This document shows, in pieces, positions 8,542 through 17,056 of a stretch of 64,000 nucleotides of DNA; position 1 is the stretch's first letter, and each line of letters begins with the position of its first letter. This DNA is from Maribacter sp. ACAM166 (GTDB taxonomy: Bacteria; Bacteroidota; Bacteroidia; Flavobacteriales; Flavobacteriaceae). The notes under the pieces are model-generated. The model was given only the letters and a program-made list of their open reading frames with translations, did not search any database and was not told the origin of the DNA. The DNA lies in contig NZ_VAUW01000003.1 of the NCBI RefSeq assembly GCF_005771495.1, positions 124,001 through 188,000 on the forward strand. Reading direction: 5' to 3'. The position numbers and the translations under genes were made by a program.

Positions 8542-9456
8542 TCAGGAAATAGGTGCTTCGGATGTTGTTTCGCCCATTAACCTTTCCAGTTTCTTTTTGG
8601 CATCGCCAATAATCTGGCTATGCCTGTAAAAGTCTTTCCAAGGATCTGTTTTTAATTTTAAGCGTTTAAAGACGGTATGGATATCGAAGGGCTGCGCATC
8701 CAATATTTGCGTTCCTACCTCGTTCCAGCTAAGCGGTAGGGCTACGGGCGCACCTTCCATTGCCCGAACGGAAAACGGACAAACGGCGGTCTGTGCATAC
8801 GAATTGCGAAGGTAGTCTATGAACAACTTGCCGCTGCGCTGATGTTTTCGCAGTTGAACGGTAAATTCCTTAGGGTGTTTGTTCGCAAGATATCGGGCCA
8901 CCGTTTTAGCAAAATCACGCACTTCGTCAAAGTTTTCGGCACGGCAAATGGGTACGACCACATGAAGTCCCGTGGAGCCCGTTGCCATGGGGTAGGTGGT
9001 AAGGCCCAATTCTTCTTCCAACAACCCGCGTAATAGTTTTGCGCTCGTTACTGCCGCATGAAAATTACTGTCCGGCGGATCTAGGTCGAATATCAACTTG
9101 TCGGGGTAGTCGATCTTGTCCGTTTTGCTCAATGTGACGTGAAAAGTAACGACCCCTTGATTGACCAGATAGAGCAAGGTCTCGACATTCTCACATACGA
9201 CGTGGTTGACCCAACCGCCTTCCTTTTTTATTTCTACTGTCTTGATCCAATCGGGAAAATAGTCCGATGCGTTCTTTTGGTAAAACCCTTTGTGGTGTAT
9301 GCCTTCGGGAAAACGGTGCAAGGTCAACGGACGATCTTTCATAAAAGGCAGCAAGGTATCGGCGATCCGCTCATAATATTGTGCCAGATCGCCTTTGGTG
9401 ATCTTCGATTTCGGGAACATGACCTTATCGGCATGTGTTATTTCGAGTGTTTTCAT
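8542..9456 (-). CDS. LigD-type polymerase (primase-polymerase) domain protein
   Basis: 304 residues corresponding to the polymerase domain of bacterial NHEJ ligase LigD. Visible motifs: FDLDPPD (metal-binding Asp pair), TGSTGLHVVVPI, and KLFIDYLRNSYAQTAVCPFSVR with the third acidic residue. No ATP-dependent ligase or phosphoesterase domain is fused, and no Ku gene is in the window, so it is a stand-alone prim-pol that may act with a ligase elsewhere in the genome. Upstream is a palindromic GTCATTCC repeat; no Crp/Fnr box is seen. Confidence 0.9.
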   Translation of the reverse strand: MKTLEITHADKVMFPKSKITKGDLAQYYERIADTLLPFMKDRPLTLHRFPEGIHHKGFYQKNASDYFPDWIKTVEIKKEGGWVNHVVCENVETLLYLVNQGVVTFHVTLSKTDKIDYPDKLIFDLDPPDSNFHAAVTSAKLLRGLLEEELGLTTYPMATGSTGLHVVVPICRAENFDEVRDFAKTVARYLANKHPKEFTVQLRKHQRSGKLFIDYLRNSYAQTAVCPFSVRAMEGAPVALPLSWNEVGTQILDAQPFDIHTVFKRLKLKTDPWKDFYRHSQIIGDAKKKLERLMGETTSEAPIS

Positions 9457-9497
9457 TGTGATTCTGTTTTATTGTCATTTCCATCCCTTTTTTTTGA

Positions 9498-9572
9498 TTG
9501 TCATTCCGAGGCAAGAGGAATCTCTTGAACGGAGAATCTGCACGTGGGATTCCTCCTTCGTCGGAATGACAA
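9498..9572. repeat. Palindromic intergenic repeat (GTCATTCC ends)
   Basis: Inverted repeat with ends TTGTCATTCCGA and TCGGAATGACAA and an inner GAGGAATC/GATTCCTC arm. The same ends recur at 10329, 11166, 15165 and 20798, so this is a dispersed REP/MITE-like family. It could act as a bidirectional terminator between the two minus-strand genes. Confidence 0.75.
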
Positions 9573-9604
9573 AAAAAGAAAAAATGGGGGGTGTTTGTCC
9601 AACA

Positions 9605-10273
9605 TCAAGCATACGCCGGATAAAACTGCACCTTGATCTCATTTTTCACTTCGGTAACACCTGGGGCGTGAAAAGCGGCCTTTGTGGCATCGTCCTTTTC
9701 CTTGATGGAACTTACCGTGCCGGTCAGGGTCACCACCGAACCCTCTATTTTTACCAACACGTGCTGCGCATCGATATCGGCAGATCGCTCAAAAGCCTTC
9801 TCGATCTGTTCCTTGACTTCTTTGGGCTCTACTTTTTGAATGATCTCGATATTATTGACTACGCCCTTTACGCCCAAGAGGTTTTCTATGGTACGCTTGG
9901 CGGCATTTTTCTGGTATTTCCAAGTCACATCGCCAGTTAGGACAATATAGCCATCATCTACTTTGACCAGTATCTTGTTATTTGGCACCGAAGCGTTCCA
10001 TTCGAGGGCATTGACGGCAGCCTTGGCAATTTCCTGATCGGTCTTTCTATAATCGTCGCCGTACTTGATTTGAATATCCTCGGCAACGGCCTTAACGCCC
10101 GCAACGCTTTTTGCAGCTTTTTCGGCTGCCACCTTTTTCGAAAAGGCATCTACAAATCCGGTTAAAGTAACCACACCGTCTTTTACAATGACCCCGATTT
10201 CAGTCTCGTCGATATTGGGCTGGAATACCAGTTCGTCTAAAATGTCCTGTTTAATCTGTGCATCTGATTTCAT
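9605..10273 (-). CDS. Triple-BON-domain protein (copy 1)
   Basis: 222 residues with three BON domains at about 1-70, 75-145 and 150-222, each ending in a strand like GVKAVAEDIQIKYG or GVKGVVNNIEI. BON domains bind phospholipid or envelope surfaces (for example OsmY), but no signal peptide is present here, so cytoplasmic localisation is expected. It lacks its own box; the gap of 127 bp to the next BON gene upstream holds a short repeat, so it is probably the second gene from the promoter at 11345-11387. Confidence 0.9.
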   Translation of the reverse strand: MKSDAQIKQDILDELVFQPNIDETEIGVIVKDGVVTLTGFVDAFSKKVAAEKAAKSVAGVKAVAEDIQIKYGDDYRKTDQEIAKAAVNALEWNASVPNNKILVKVDDGYIVLTGDVTWKYQKNAAKRTIENLLGVKGVVNNIEIIQKVEPKEVKEQIEKAFERSADIDAQHVLVKIEGSVVTLTGTVSSIKEKDDATKAAFHAPGVTEVKNEIKVQFYPAYA

Positions 10274-10328
10274 GTTTTCTAGTATTTAATAATTAGTATT
10301 TCCTTTTTTTATCTTTTTCTGTTTTTGC

Positions 10329-10380
10329 TGTCATTTCGATTCCCACCGTATTGCCATTCCCAGGCACGAGGAATGACAAA
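10329..10380. repeat. Degenerate copy of the GTCATTCC repeat
   Basis: Contains CTGTCATTTCGATTCCC and CACGAGGAATGACAAA, a partial version of the inverted repeat at 9498-9572, located between two BON genes. Confidence 0.6.
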
Positions 10381-10400
10381 AAATTGAACACAAAAACCCC

Positions 10401-11069
10401 CTACGCAAACTCCGGATACAATTGCACCACAATATCGTTTCGAACTTTCTTTACCCCAGGTGCCTTGTAAGCCGCATTTTCGGCCAGTTCTTTTTCTAGG
10501 TGCGAATGTACACGCCCTTTCAGTTGTACGGTTCGCCCATCAACTTGTACCCGAATGCCCTTGGCTTCAAGGTCGGCAGAACGCTCCAAAGCTTTCTGTA
10601 TTTCCTTGCCGATATTCTCGGGCTTGGCCGTAGGCGTGATTTCGATATTGTTGATGACCCCCTTTACGCCCAATAGATTCTGAATCGTCCGCTTGGCCGC
10701 GTTTTTTTGGTATTCCCATGGCAATTCGCCCGTAAGGTAGATATACCCGTTATCGACTTTTACCATGACCTTTTCTTTAGGTACCGAAGCATTCCATTCC
10801 AGCGCATTGACAGCGGCCTTGGCGATTTCCTTATCTGTCTTCTTATAATTGTCGCCGTATTTCACTTCGATATCCTCGGCAACAGCCTTTACGCCCGCTA
10901 CACTTTTGGCAGCTTTTTCAGCGGCCACTTTTTTGGGGAATTCGTCAACAAACCCCGTTAGGGTTACCACACCGTCTTCAACAATGACCCCGATCTGGGT
11001 CTCGTCGATGTTGGGTTGGAACACCAATTCGTCTAAAATATCCTGTTTGATCTGTGCATCTGATTTCAT
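10401..11069 (-). CDS. Triple-BON-domain protein (copy 2)
   Basis: 222 residues from the MKSDAQ start, which aligns with the starts of the other copies; an in-frame ATG 21 nt upstream is possible but adds residues absent from the paralogues. Three BON domains in tandem, with DETQIGVIVEDGVVTLTGFVD in the first. Closest in-window relative is copy 1. The predicted promoter lies about 270 bp upstream (11345-11387), with a repeat element inserted in the leader. Confidence 0.9.
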   Translation of the reverse strand: MKSDAQIKQDILDELVFQPNIDETQIGVIVEDGVVTLTGFVDEFPKKVAAEKAAKSVAGVKAVAEDIEVKYGDNYKKTDKEIAKAAVNALEWNASVPKEKVMVKVDNGYIYLTGELPWEYQKNAAKRTIQNLLGVKGVINNIEITPTAKPENIGKEIQKALERSADLEAKGIRVQVDGRTVQLKGRVHSHLEKELAENAAYKAPGVKKVRNDIVVQLYPEFA

Positions 11070-11165
11070 AATAATAGTTTTTATTTTCATTTCCGCGAAG
11101 GCGGAAATCTATTTAATTGAATATTGATTTTATCGTTTTCTGTGTTTTGATTTCATTCCCTTGTT

Positions 11166-11330
11166 TGTCTATCATTCCGATTCCCTCCGTATTGTCATTA
11201 CTAGGTGTTTTGAGCCTGCCGAAGCGCACGACGAATCTCACGTGCAGTTGCTCCGTTCAACACATTCCCTGCCCGTCCAACAGGCGGGCTCCTGAATCGG
11301 AACGACAGCCAAAAGAACGGAATGGCAATA
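11166..11330. repeat. Composite GTCATTCC repeat in the leader of BON copy 2
   Basis: Contains ATCATTCCGATTCCC, ATTGTCATTACTAGG and, at the far end, GAATCGGAACGACAG and GGAATGGCAAT, with GC-rich inner arms (CCTGCCCGTCCAACAGGCGGG). It fills most of the 11070-11344 interval and would be transcribed as 5' leader from the 11345-11387 promoter. No gene is supported in this interval. Confidence 0.6.
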
Positions 11331-11344
11331 AATAGAATTCCCCA

Positions 11345-11387
11345 TAAAAGTAATTCCACGATCCATCCTCCAAAATGACCCACATCA
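11345..11387 (-). promoter_or_regulatory. Crp/Fnr-type box promoter of BON copies 2 and 1
   Basis: Box TGACCCACATCA (top) at 11376-11387; minus-strand -7 TACTTTTA at 11345-11352, standard 23-bp gap. On the minus strand the box reads TGATGTGGGTCA, the exact sequence found above another BON gene at 16097. Confidence 0.7.
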
Positions 11388-11441
11388 GTCTTGGAACATT
11401 TTAACATGAATTTTTTTTCCTGCCAAAAAAGATTTTGCAAC

Positions 11442-11484
11442 TGATCTACGTCATTTTACCGATCGCAACAAGATTGCATTTTTG
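11442..11484 (+). promoter_or_regulatory. Crp/Fnr-type box promoter of sigma-like/DnaJ operon
   Basis: Box TGATCTACGTCA at 11442-11453; -7 CATTTTTG at 11477-11484 with the standard gap. Predicted leader to the ATG at 11505 is about 16 nt. Confidence 0.75.
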
Positions 11485-11504
11485 TTTATCCTAAAAAAAT
11501 ATCT

Positions 11505-12275
11505 ATGGAAAAAACTATCGACTATAAGGGCCAAAAAGAGTTTTACACTTTTGTGGCGAGTACCTATTCCGATTTGCGAAAATTCAAAGAAGCAGGTAAA
11601 AAAGCCGCCTTCAACGAACTATTGTTGAAAGATCTTTCGCAGGTAAAACGATACATTACCAAACGGTTGAACACCGCTTTATCAAAGGGCAACTTGCCAA
11701 TGGGGAAATACCGCACCAATGATTTTTTGGATCAATTGTTCATTGAGGTCTATGACCATTTTGAAGAAGTCAAGAACAAGAAGAACCTGTACCCATGGCT
11801 GTTCAAAAGGGCCGATACCATATTGGAAGATACAATCGTGGACGAGGAATTCGATGAAGTTTTTTTTGAGAACATCGATGATTTTTCAAAACCCGCTTGG
11901 GATGCAATGGAAGAAAAATTCAGTACCGATGGCGACGGCGATCTGGTCATGATGGAAGAACTGGACGATATATCATACAGAAAGAATGATTACGTACTGA
12001 ACCATGTCTTTGTGCAAGACGATAACAATGAAATGATCGCCCAATTAGACGAGAAATGGGGCCAAGAGAATATCAGAAAACATGCCGATATGGTCTTGCA
12101 CCACCTGCCCATGCCCATGCGAACGGTCTTTGAACTCGCTACCGAATACCATTTCAACGTGGAGGAAATCGCCCAAATACGCGACCAGAGCCTTGATGAA
12201 GTACAGCAACTTTTAGAACATGCCCGAAAAAGTCTGGAGATCAGTTTTTTCAATAGATATGCTATCGATAAATAG
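11505..12275 (+). CDS. Sigma-70-like factor (divergent ECF type)
   Basis: 256 residues. An N-terminal sigma-2-like helical segment (QVKRYITKRLNTAL ... LFIEVYDHFEEVK ... LYPWLFKRADTIL) is followed by an acidic linker rich in Asp/Glu and a C-terminal sigma-4-like helix-turn-helix (LHHLPMPMRTVFELATEYHF, then VEEIAQIRDQSLDEVQQLL). The long acidic linker is unusual for an ECF factor. It heads an operon with a DnaJ-type cochaperone and a coiled-coil protein under a Crp/Fnr box, suggesting a second regulatory tier. It might alternatively be a sigma-like protein without polymerase function. Confidence 0.75.
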   Translation: MEKTIDYKGQKEFYTFVASTYSDLRKFKEAGKKAAFNELLLKDLSQVKRYITKRLNTALSKGNLPMGKYRTNDFLDQLFIEVYDHFEEVKNKKNLYPWLFKRADTILEDTIVDEEFDEVFFENIDDFSKPAWDAMEEKFSTDGDGDLVMMEELDDISYRKNDYVLNHVFVQDDNNEMIAQLDEKWGQENIRKHADMVLHHLPMPMRTVFELATEYHFNVEEIAQIRDQSLDEVQQLLEHARKSLEISFFNRYAIDK

Positions 12276-12287
12276 CACTTTATAGCA

Positions 12288-13226
12288 ATGAATTATAAAG
12301 ATTATTACAAAACATTGGGGGTTGCCAAAGATGCTTCTCAAAAGGATATTAAAAAAGCCTATCGAAAACTTGCGGCCAAATACCATCCCGATAAAAACCC
12401 GAACGATAACGCTGCCGAAGAGAAATTCAAGGAAGTAAACGAGGCGAATGAGGTTCTCAGTAATAAAGAAAAGCGGGAGAAGTATGATACGTTGGGGTCT
12501 AATTGGGAGGCGTATCAGAACACCGGCGACGATTGGCGTGAATATGCCGACCAAGCAAATCAAAGAGGGAGAAATACCCGCTACTATCAGGGGAATGCCT
12601 CCGATTTTTTCGGACAAGGCGGTGGGGCAGGCGGACAGGATTTTTCCAGTTTTTTTGAAACTTTTTTTGGTGGTAGGGGCGGTCAGACCTCGTTTTCAGG
12701 AGGCGACACCCAAGCAGAAATGCCCATTACCCTTTTGGAAGCGTATGAGGGCAGCAAGCGCACCTTTGAGATTCACAACGAAAAATTACGGATAACCATT
12801 AAAAAGGGCTCTTATGATAGGCAACAATTAAAAATAAAAGGAAAGGGACAGCTTGGTGTACAAGGGAGCAACAGGGGCGATTTGTATATCATTCTAAGGG
12901 TACAGCCAGACCCACGCTTTCAAAGAAGAGGCGATGATTTGATGTACGTTGCCCAAGTGGATCTGTATGCCGCTATTCTTGGCGGCAAGGTTGAAGTACC
13001 CACACTTATCGGAAAGGTAAATGTAACCGTGCCCAAAGGAAGCGAAACCGGTAAAACGCTAAGGCTTAGAGGTAAGGGAATGCCAAAATACAGCAGGCCA
13101 AGTACACATGGTGATCTGTTGGTCAAGCTCAATGTCAATTTGCCAAGGCAGCTTACCACCGAAGAAGAAAAATTATTTAAAAAATTACAGGATTTAAGGG
13201 AAAAAGAACCCGCAACTACAAATTAA
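12288..13226 (+). CDS. DnaJ/CbpA-type J-domain cochaperone
   Basis: 312 residues. J domain at 1-70 with the HPD motif in [10 protein letters not shown], then a Gly/Phe-rich linker ([23 protein letters not shown]) and two C-terminal beta domains ([49 protein letters not shown]). It lacks the zinc-finger repeats of classical DnaJ, which makes it CbpA-like. It stimulates Hsp70 ATPase. It lies 12 bp behind the sigma-like gene and 11 bp before the next. Confidence 0.93.
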   Translation: MNYKDYYKTLGVAKDASQKDIKKAYRKLAAKYHPDKNPNDNAAEEKFKEVNEANEVLSNKEKREKYDTLGSNWEAYQNTGDDWREYADQANQRGRNTRYYQGNASDFFGQGGGAGGQDFSSFFETFFGGRGGQTSFSGGDTQAEMPITLLEAYEGSKRTFEIHNEKLRITIKKGSYDRQQLKIKGKGQLGVQGSNRGDLYIILRVQPDPRFQRRGDDLMYVAQVDLYAAILGGKVEVPTLIGKVNVTVPKGSETGKTLRLRGKGMPKYSRPSTHGDLLVKLNVNLPRQLTTEEEKLFKKLQDLREKEPATTN

Positions 13227-13237
13227 AACATACTATT

Positions 13238-13645
13238 ATGAATACGACAACAACAAATCCGAAAACGGAACTATTATTGGGCGCCGGCCTTGACGTGCTG
13301 CATTTTGAAAGTAGAGAATGGTTGAGCGACATCGCCTTTTATAAGGACGAAACTAGATTCTTTGCCGACCTACTCAAAAAAAAGAAAACAAAGGATGCAG
13401 CCCAATCGGCCTATAGTAAAATACTGGAAAACCTTGATGAAGTACATGCCGAACTCTTTGATTATCTGGCAGACGATATCGTAGCACATGAAAAACTATT
13501 GTCCCGCTTGGAGAAAGGCGAAAAAGGTTTGGCCGATGGGGATTATAGGGATAAGCATAGAGAGCTTAAAAAAAGAATGGAAACTTTTACCAGCGCTTTT
13601 CGTGAATTCAAAAAAATGGTTTTTGGGTACGCCAAAAAACTTTGA
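13238..13645 (+). CDS. Hypothetical helical protein, family W (copy 1)
   Basis: 135 residues, entirely helical, no membrane segment. It shares a pattern with the proteins at 23805-24209 and 39830-40285: an N-terminal W.S.L.F..DE..F...L block (here REWLSDIAFYKDETRFFADLL), a middle helix around HAELFDYLADDIVAHE and a C-terminal H.ELKKRM..F...FR..KK. I do not recognise a named family. Third gene of the sigma-like/DnaJ operon. Confidence 0.75.
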   Translation: MNTTTTNPKTELLLGAGLDVLHFESREWLSDIAFYKDETRFFADLLKKKKTKDAAQSAYSKILENLDEVHAELFDYLADDIVAHEKLLSRLEKGEKGLADGDYRDKHRELKKRMETFTSAFREFKKMVFGYAKKL

Positions 13646-13719
13646 ACCGTAAAAGCTGTCCCTAGAAAGTAAGTATCAAGAAATATGCTGGGGCTGGCCA
13701 AACAAAAAATAAAACACCT

Positions 13720-14076
13720 ATGGAAATAGCAATTTACGCCAAAGCATATAGACCGGACAGCATTGATAATTTTATTGATTTCTATAATAGCCTACATATG
13801 CGTTACTTAGCGAGCGACCTGTTGAATGAGGGTCTAACGCCCAAACAGATCAGCGATGCTGTTGTCAGGGCTATTAACGTAGCAAAATCTTCGAGAATGA
13901 GCATACGTGAGCATTTTAAGCCTGTTTTTAGCAGTATCAATAACGAAATTATTAGTGATTGCAAACTATCACGATTAGGTTATTGCCTGGTTTTGATGAA
14001 TGCAGAAACGAAACTTTCGGCGGTGGGCGATTTTCAGATAGATGTTTTAAAAAAGTATTTAGATACTACTTCTTGA
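13720..14076 (+). CDS. Hypothetical protein, 118 aa
   Basis: Helical soluble protein starting MEIAIYAKAYRPDSIDNFIDF, with a central NEGLTPKQISDAVVRAINVAKSSRMSI and two cysteines. Not recognised. It follows the sigma-like operon by 75 bp, and a long-range inverted repeat AAGAGTCCTAT / ATAGGGCTCTT (14091-14155) downstream may terminate transcription. Single-domain size and clean start support a real gene, but no function can be given. Confidence 0.6.
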   Translation: MEIAIYAKAYRPDSIDNFIDFYNSLHMRYLASDLLNEGLTPKQISDAVVRAINVAKSSRMSIREHFKPVFSSINNEIISDCKLSRLGYCLVLMNAETKLSAVGDFQIDVLKKYLDTTS

Positions 14077-14153
14077 GCTAGACAAAACTGCAAGAGTCCT
14101 ATATCAGCCGAGTTTTACGGGGGTAAATATAATGAAGTTGGATAGGGCTCTTT

Positions 14154-14357
14154 TCAAGAAACTCTTTTTGCAGCTTTCTTGGAATAGATCCAAGCCCCAA
14201 TGGCCAATACTAGATACAGGATTATGACGGCGAGAATTGCCCCTAAGATAACAAGATTGGTTTCTAAACCGCCGAGTACGTTTCCTGCCCCTGCGGCCAA
14301 TACAAATTCTTTGTTTTTGATGATTTCTTCCGTTGGTATCCGGATTAACGCTCCCAT
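14154..14357 (-). CDS. Small single-span membrane protein, 67 aa
   Basis: One strong hydrophobic helix at about residues 33-58 (LVILGAILAVIILYLVLAIG) followed by a basic tail (SKKAAKRVS), which predicts an N-out orientation. Not recognised beyond that. It converges on the 13720 gene. The upstream 220 bp (14358-14577) is AT-rich with poly-T runs and no feature I can support. Confidence 0.5.
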   Translation of the reverse strand: MGALIRIPTEEIIKNKEFVLAAGAGNVLGGLETNLVILGAILAVIILYLVLAIGAWIYSKKAAKRVS

Positions 14358-14577
14358 CGATATCGTTTCTCTATATGGCTCGTAGCATGTAAATTATAAA
14401 ATTATTTTCGGATGAAGCACGGGCGAATTTTTAAATTTCTCTTATTACCTTTTTTTATCAATAAGCCAAATTTAAAAATTTGACGAACTAGAAAATATAC
14501 CTTAACTTAGATTAAGCAACTGTCTATCTATGAGATATATACGTTTTTTTTTACGTTTTTTTTTCGCAATGTAGCAT

Positions 14578-14913
14578 TCAACAATTCGGAACTTCTCGCT
14601 TTAAATTTCCTTTACCTTTTACAAAAGACATATTAATTAAAATCCACCAATCTCTGTTAGATTTCTGATTCAAGCTTTCTGGTATTTTTCCAATTATTTT
14701 AAAGTCGGTAATTAAATTTTCATATAGTTCCTGAATATCTTTTTCTTCAATTTCTACTGTTAGACTTATTGCTATATCCGAAAACATAGTATGATTCACG
14801 ATATAGCCACCGCAATTATCAATACAACTCTTTAATTTTTCAATTGAGTCAAATCTCGGTATATCGGTTAATATTTGCCAATTCGTTTTATTCTCCAAAG
14901 TTTTACTATTCAT
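14578..14913 (-). CDS. AT-rich hypothetical protein, 111 aa, likely acquired
   Basis: Protein beginning MNSKTLENKTNWQILTDIPR with CIDNCGGYIVNHTMFSDIAIS and VEIEEKDIQELYENLI; soluble, mixed alpha/beta. Not recognised. Base composition is clearly more AT-rich than its neighbours and codon choice differs, which points to transfer. Its start ATG overlaps the stop of a nitroreductase fragment as ATGA, so it is probably read from the same transcript. Confidence 0.6.
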   Translation of the reverse strand: MNSKTLENKTNWQILTDIPRFDSIEKLKSCIDNCGGYIVNHTMFSDIAISLTVEIEEKDIQELYENLITDFKIIGKIPESLNQKSNRDWWILINMSFVKGKGNLKREVPNC

Positions 14914-15089
14914 TTTAAAATATATACCTTTCTATTTAACGCCTCGATGATTTCAAAAGGCTGCAAGCCACTGGAAGTCGATGCCAATCGGGTCGCTTCG
15001 ATAATTTTATCGATTTTTGGCTGCGGTACTTTTTTGCCGTTCATGGCCTTGGTGGCGTAGCGCCATTTTAGTTTTTCGAGCAGTTCCAT
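14910..15089 (-). pseudogene. N-terminal fragment of a nitroreductase-like oxidoreductase
   Basis: The 59-codon frame starts MELLEKLKWRYATKAMNGKK and continues KIDKIIEATRLASTSSGLQP then FEII, a near-standard N-terminus of NAD(P)H-dependent nitroreductases (FMN-binding Arg and Ser/Ser region). Similarity ends after FEII, followed by EALNRKVYILK and a stop. Full-length members have about 200-215 residues, so the C-terminal two thirds is gone. The break coincides with the AT-rich segment carrying the 14578-14913 gene. Confidence 0.75.
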
Positions 15090-15164
15090 AGTTGTTTTTT
15101 GGGATTTTTGTTGTTGTTTAATTTTAAGGATAAATTACTTGTTGTCAATCCGAGAGCTGCTTTT

Positions 15165-15260
15165 TTGTCATTCCGAGGCACGAGGAAGCCCATGCCATGC
15201 CGTCCCATAAAGAGATTCCTAGTGCACTTCAGCTGGCTCAGTAACCATCCGGAATGACAA
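15165..15260. repeat. GTCATTCC palindromic repeat
   Basis: Ends TTGTCATTCCGA and TCCGGAATGACAA with inner CACGAGGAA and GATTCCTAGTGCAC arms. Same family as 9498-9572. It lies upstream of the nitroreductase fragment and downstream of the BON copy 3 gene. Confidence 0.7.
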
Positions 15261-15358
15261 AAAAGGAGGCAAGAGAACGTCACATAAGAGAAAACAATAG
15301 GAAGGCGTACAAATCGCAATTTGCCCATCTTCCTCTTATTATTTAGTTCAAAACTACG

Positions 15359-16027
15359 TTATGCGTACTCCGTATAGTATTGCACTTTGAGCTCATTCTT
15401 CACATGAAACACTCCAGGAGCGCGATATGCGGCAGTTTCGGCATCTTCCTTTTCTTTGATAGAATGTACCTTACCCTGTAGTGTAACCGTATGGCCGTCG
15501 GTCAGTACGGTAACCTTATTAGCATCGAGCTCTGCGGAGCGCTCAAAAGCATTTTTGATGCGTTCTTTTACCTCGTAAGGCTTCACATCTTGCTTTATAC
15601 TGATCTTGTTGATAACGCTGCGCACCCCAAGTAAATTTTCAACGGCACGTTTGGCGGCTTTCCGCTGGTATTCCCACTTAACGTCTCCCGAAAGATATAC
15701 CCAACCGTCTTCGACCTTGATAGTTACATCGTCTTTCGGTACGGCTGTATTCCATTCGAAGGCATCGACCACGGCCTTGGCGATCTCCTTGTCCGTTTTT
15801 TTGTAGTCGTCGCCGTATTTGACCTCGATATCCTCGGCTACTGCTTTAACGCCATCTACACTTTTTGCCGCTTTTTCGGCCGCGATTTTTTTGATATAAT
15901 TGTTTACGGTTCCGCTTAGGGTAACAATGCCGTTTTCAACGCTAACGCCGATTTCGGTCTCGTCGATATTGGGCTGCCAAGCCAATTCATCCAGTACATT
16001 TTCTTTGATCTGTGCATCTGTTTTCAT
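15359..16027 (-). CDS. Triple-BON-domain protein (copy 3)
   Basis: 222 residues, three BON domains, no signal peptide. Starts MKTDAQIKENVLDELAWQPN; domain 2 has DGWVYLSGDVKWEYQRKAAK. Copies 3, 4 and 5 lie in line on the same strand, each with its own box promoter (here 16066-16108), so the family grew by tandem duplication of promoter plus gene. Probable stress-inducible cytoplasmic protein; the ligand of the BON domains is unknown. Confidence 0.9.
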   Translation of the reverse strand: MKTDAQIKENVLDELAWQPNIDETEIGVSVENGIVTLSGTVNNYIKKIAAEKAAKSVDGVKAVAEDIEVKYGDDYKKTDKEIAKAVVDAFEWNTAVPKDDVTIKVEDGWVYLSGDVKWEYQRKAAKRAVENLLGVRSVINKISIKQDVKPYEVKERIKNAFERSAELDANKVTVLTDGHTVTLQGKVHSIKEKEDAETAAYRAPGVFHVKNELKVQYYTEYA

Positions 16028-16065
16028 GATATTATAATTTTGGATTAAACAATTAATTACACCCT

Positions 16066-16108
16066 CAAAGATATTTGGGCGCAGGGCGTTTGAAAATGAT
16101 GTGGGTCA
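16066..16108 (-). promoter_or_regulatory. Crp/Fnr-type box promoter of BON copy 3
   Basis: Box TGATGTGGGTCA at 16097-16108; minus-strand -7 TATCTTTG, a perfect TAnnTTTG, at 16066-16073. Confidence 0.8.
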
Positions 16109-16205
16109 GGGAGTACCGACTTTAACAGAAAAAAAGTTGCCCGAAACGCCATATTTCTGACAATCTTTTTTTTGAAATAATCTTGTATGAATCAGTACTT
16201 CGGTC

Positions 16206-16874
16206 TTATGCATATACAGATTCGAAGTCTACTTTCAGGTTGTTTTTTACATTATAGATGCCAGGGGCAAAATATGCTGCCCTTTGTGCATCTTCCTTTT
16301 CCTTAATGGAAGTTACCGTACCGGTCAAGGTAACGGTATCGCCATCGACGGCAACTTTTACTTTGTTCGAATCGATAGTTGCCGAACGTTTGAAGGCCTC
16401 AGAAATCCTGTTTTTGACATCTTTTGATTTCACGGTCGATTTTAGCTTGATGCTGTTGACCACCCCTCGAACACCGATCAAATTCTGTACGGCACCTTTT
16501 GCGGCACGTTTTTGATAGTCCCAATTGACTTCGCCGGATAGATAGACCCAACCATCCTCAACTTTTATCATGACCTTGTCATCGGGGATCGAAGTATCCC
16601 ATTTGATAGCATTTACTGCGGCTTTGGCGATTTCGGTATCGTTGGGTTTGTAGGAAACGCCGTAAACAACCTCGATATCTTCGGCAACGGCCTTTACGCC
16701 CTGTACTCTTTTTGCGGCCTTTTCGACTGCAAGTTTTTTGGCGTAGGTATTTACCGTACCCGAAAGGGTTACTACGCCTTTATCGACCGTAACCCCGATT
16801 TTGGTCTCGTCGATACTAGGTTCCCAAGACAATTCGTCCTGTACATCGATTTTGATTTTTGAATCTGTTTTCAT
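16206..16874 (-). CDS. Triple-BON-domain protein (copy 4)
   Basis: 222 residues with the same three-domain layout (GVKAVAEDIEVVYG, GVRGVVNSIKLKS, GIYNVKNNLKVDF closing strands). It is the most divergent intact copy, for example WEPSIDETKIGVTVDKGVVTL in domain 1. Own box promoter at 16916-16958 with a predicted leader of about 37 nt. Expected cytoplasmic. Confidence 0.9.
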   Translation of the reverse strand: MKTDSKIKIDVQDELSWEPSIDETKIGVTVDKGVVTLSGTVNTYAKKLAVEKAAKRVQGVKAVAEDIEVVYGVSYKPNDTEIAKAAVNAIKWDTSIPDDKVMIKVEDGWVYLSGEVNWDYQKRAAKGAVQNLIGVRGVVNSIKLKSTVKSKDVKNRISEAFKRSATIDSNKVKVAVDGDTVTLTGTVTSIKEKEDAQRAAYFAPGIYNVKNNLKVDFESVYA

Positions 16875-16915
16875 GATACTAAATTTTTGGGTTAAACTTT
16901 GTTTTAAATTCGACT

Positions 16916-16958
16916 TAAAAGTAATAGCGTATTAGAGCGTTGAAAATGATGTTCATCA
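16916..16958 (-). promoter_or_regulatory. Crp/Fnr-type box promoter of BON copy 4
   Basis: Box TGATGTTCATCA at 16947-16958; minus-strand -7 TACTTTTA at 16916-16923, 23-bp gap. Confidence 0.8.
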
Positions 16959-16991
16959 TTCACGGGAATTTTAAGTGTTAAATCTTACGAT

Positions 16992-17033
16992 AAAAAAAGC
17001 CCGCCCCGCTATGAATTAATTATCGGGGCGGGC
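16992..17033 (-). terminator. Intrinsic terminator of BON copy 5
   Basis: Perfect 10-bp GC-rich stem GCCCGCCCCG / CGGGGCGGGC (16999-17008 and 17024-17033), followed on the minus strand by TTTTTTT (16992-16998). Confidence 0.85.
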
Positions 17034-17056
17034 CATTGAAGAATTATTTTTACCAA

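Noticed and set aside
11201-11440. Minus-strand 79-codon frame with a hydrophobic helix.
   Set aside because: It overlaps the box and -7 module at 11345-11387, and its second half is the dispersed repeat, so a gene is unlikely.
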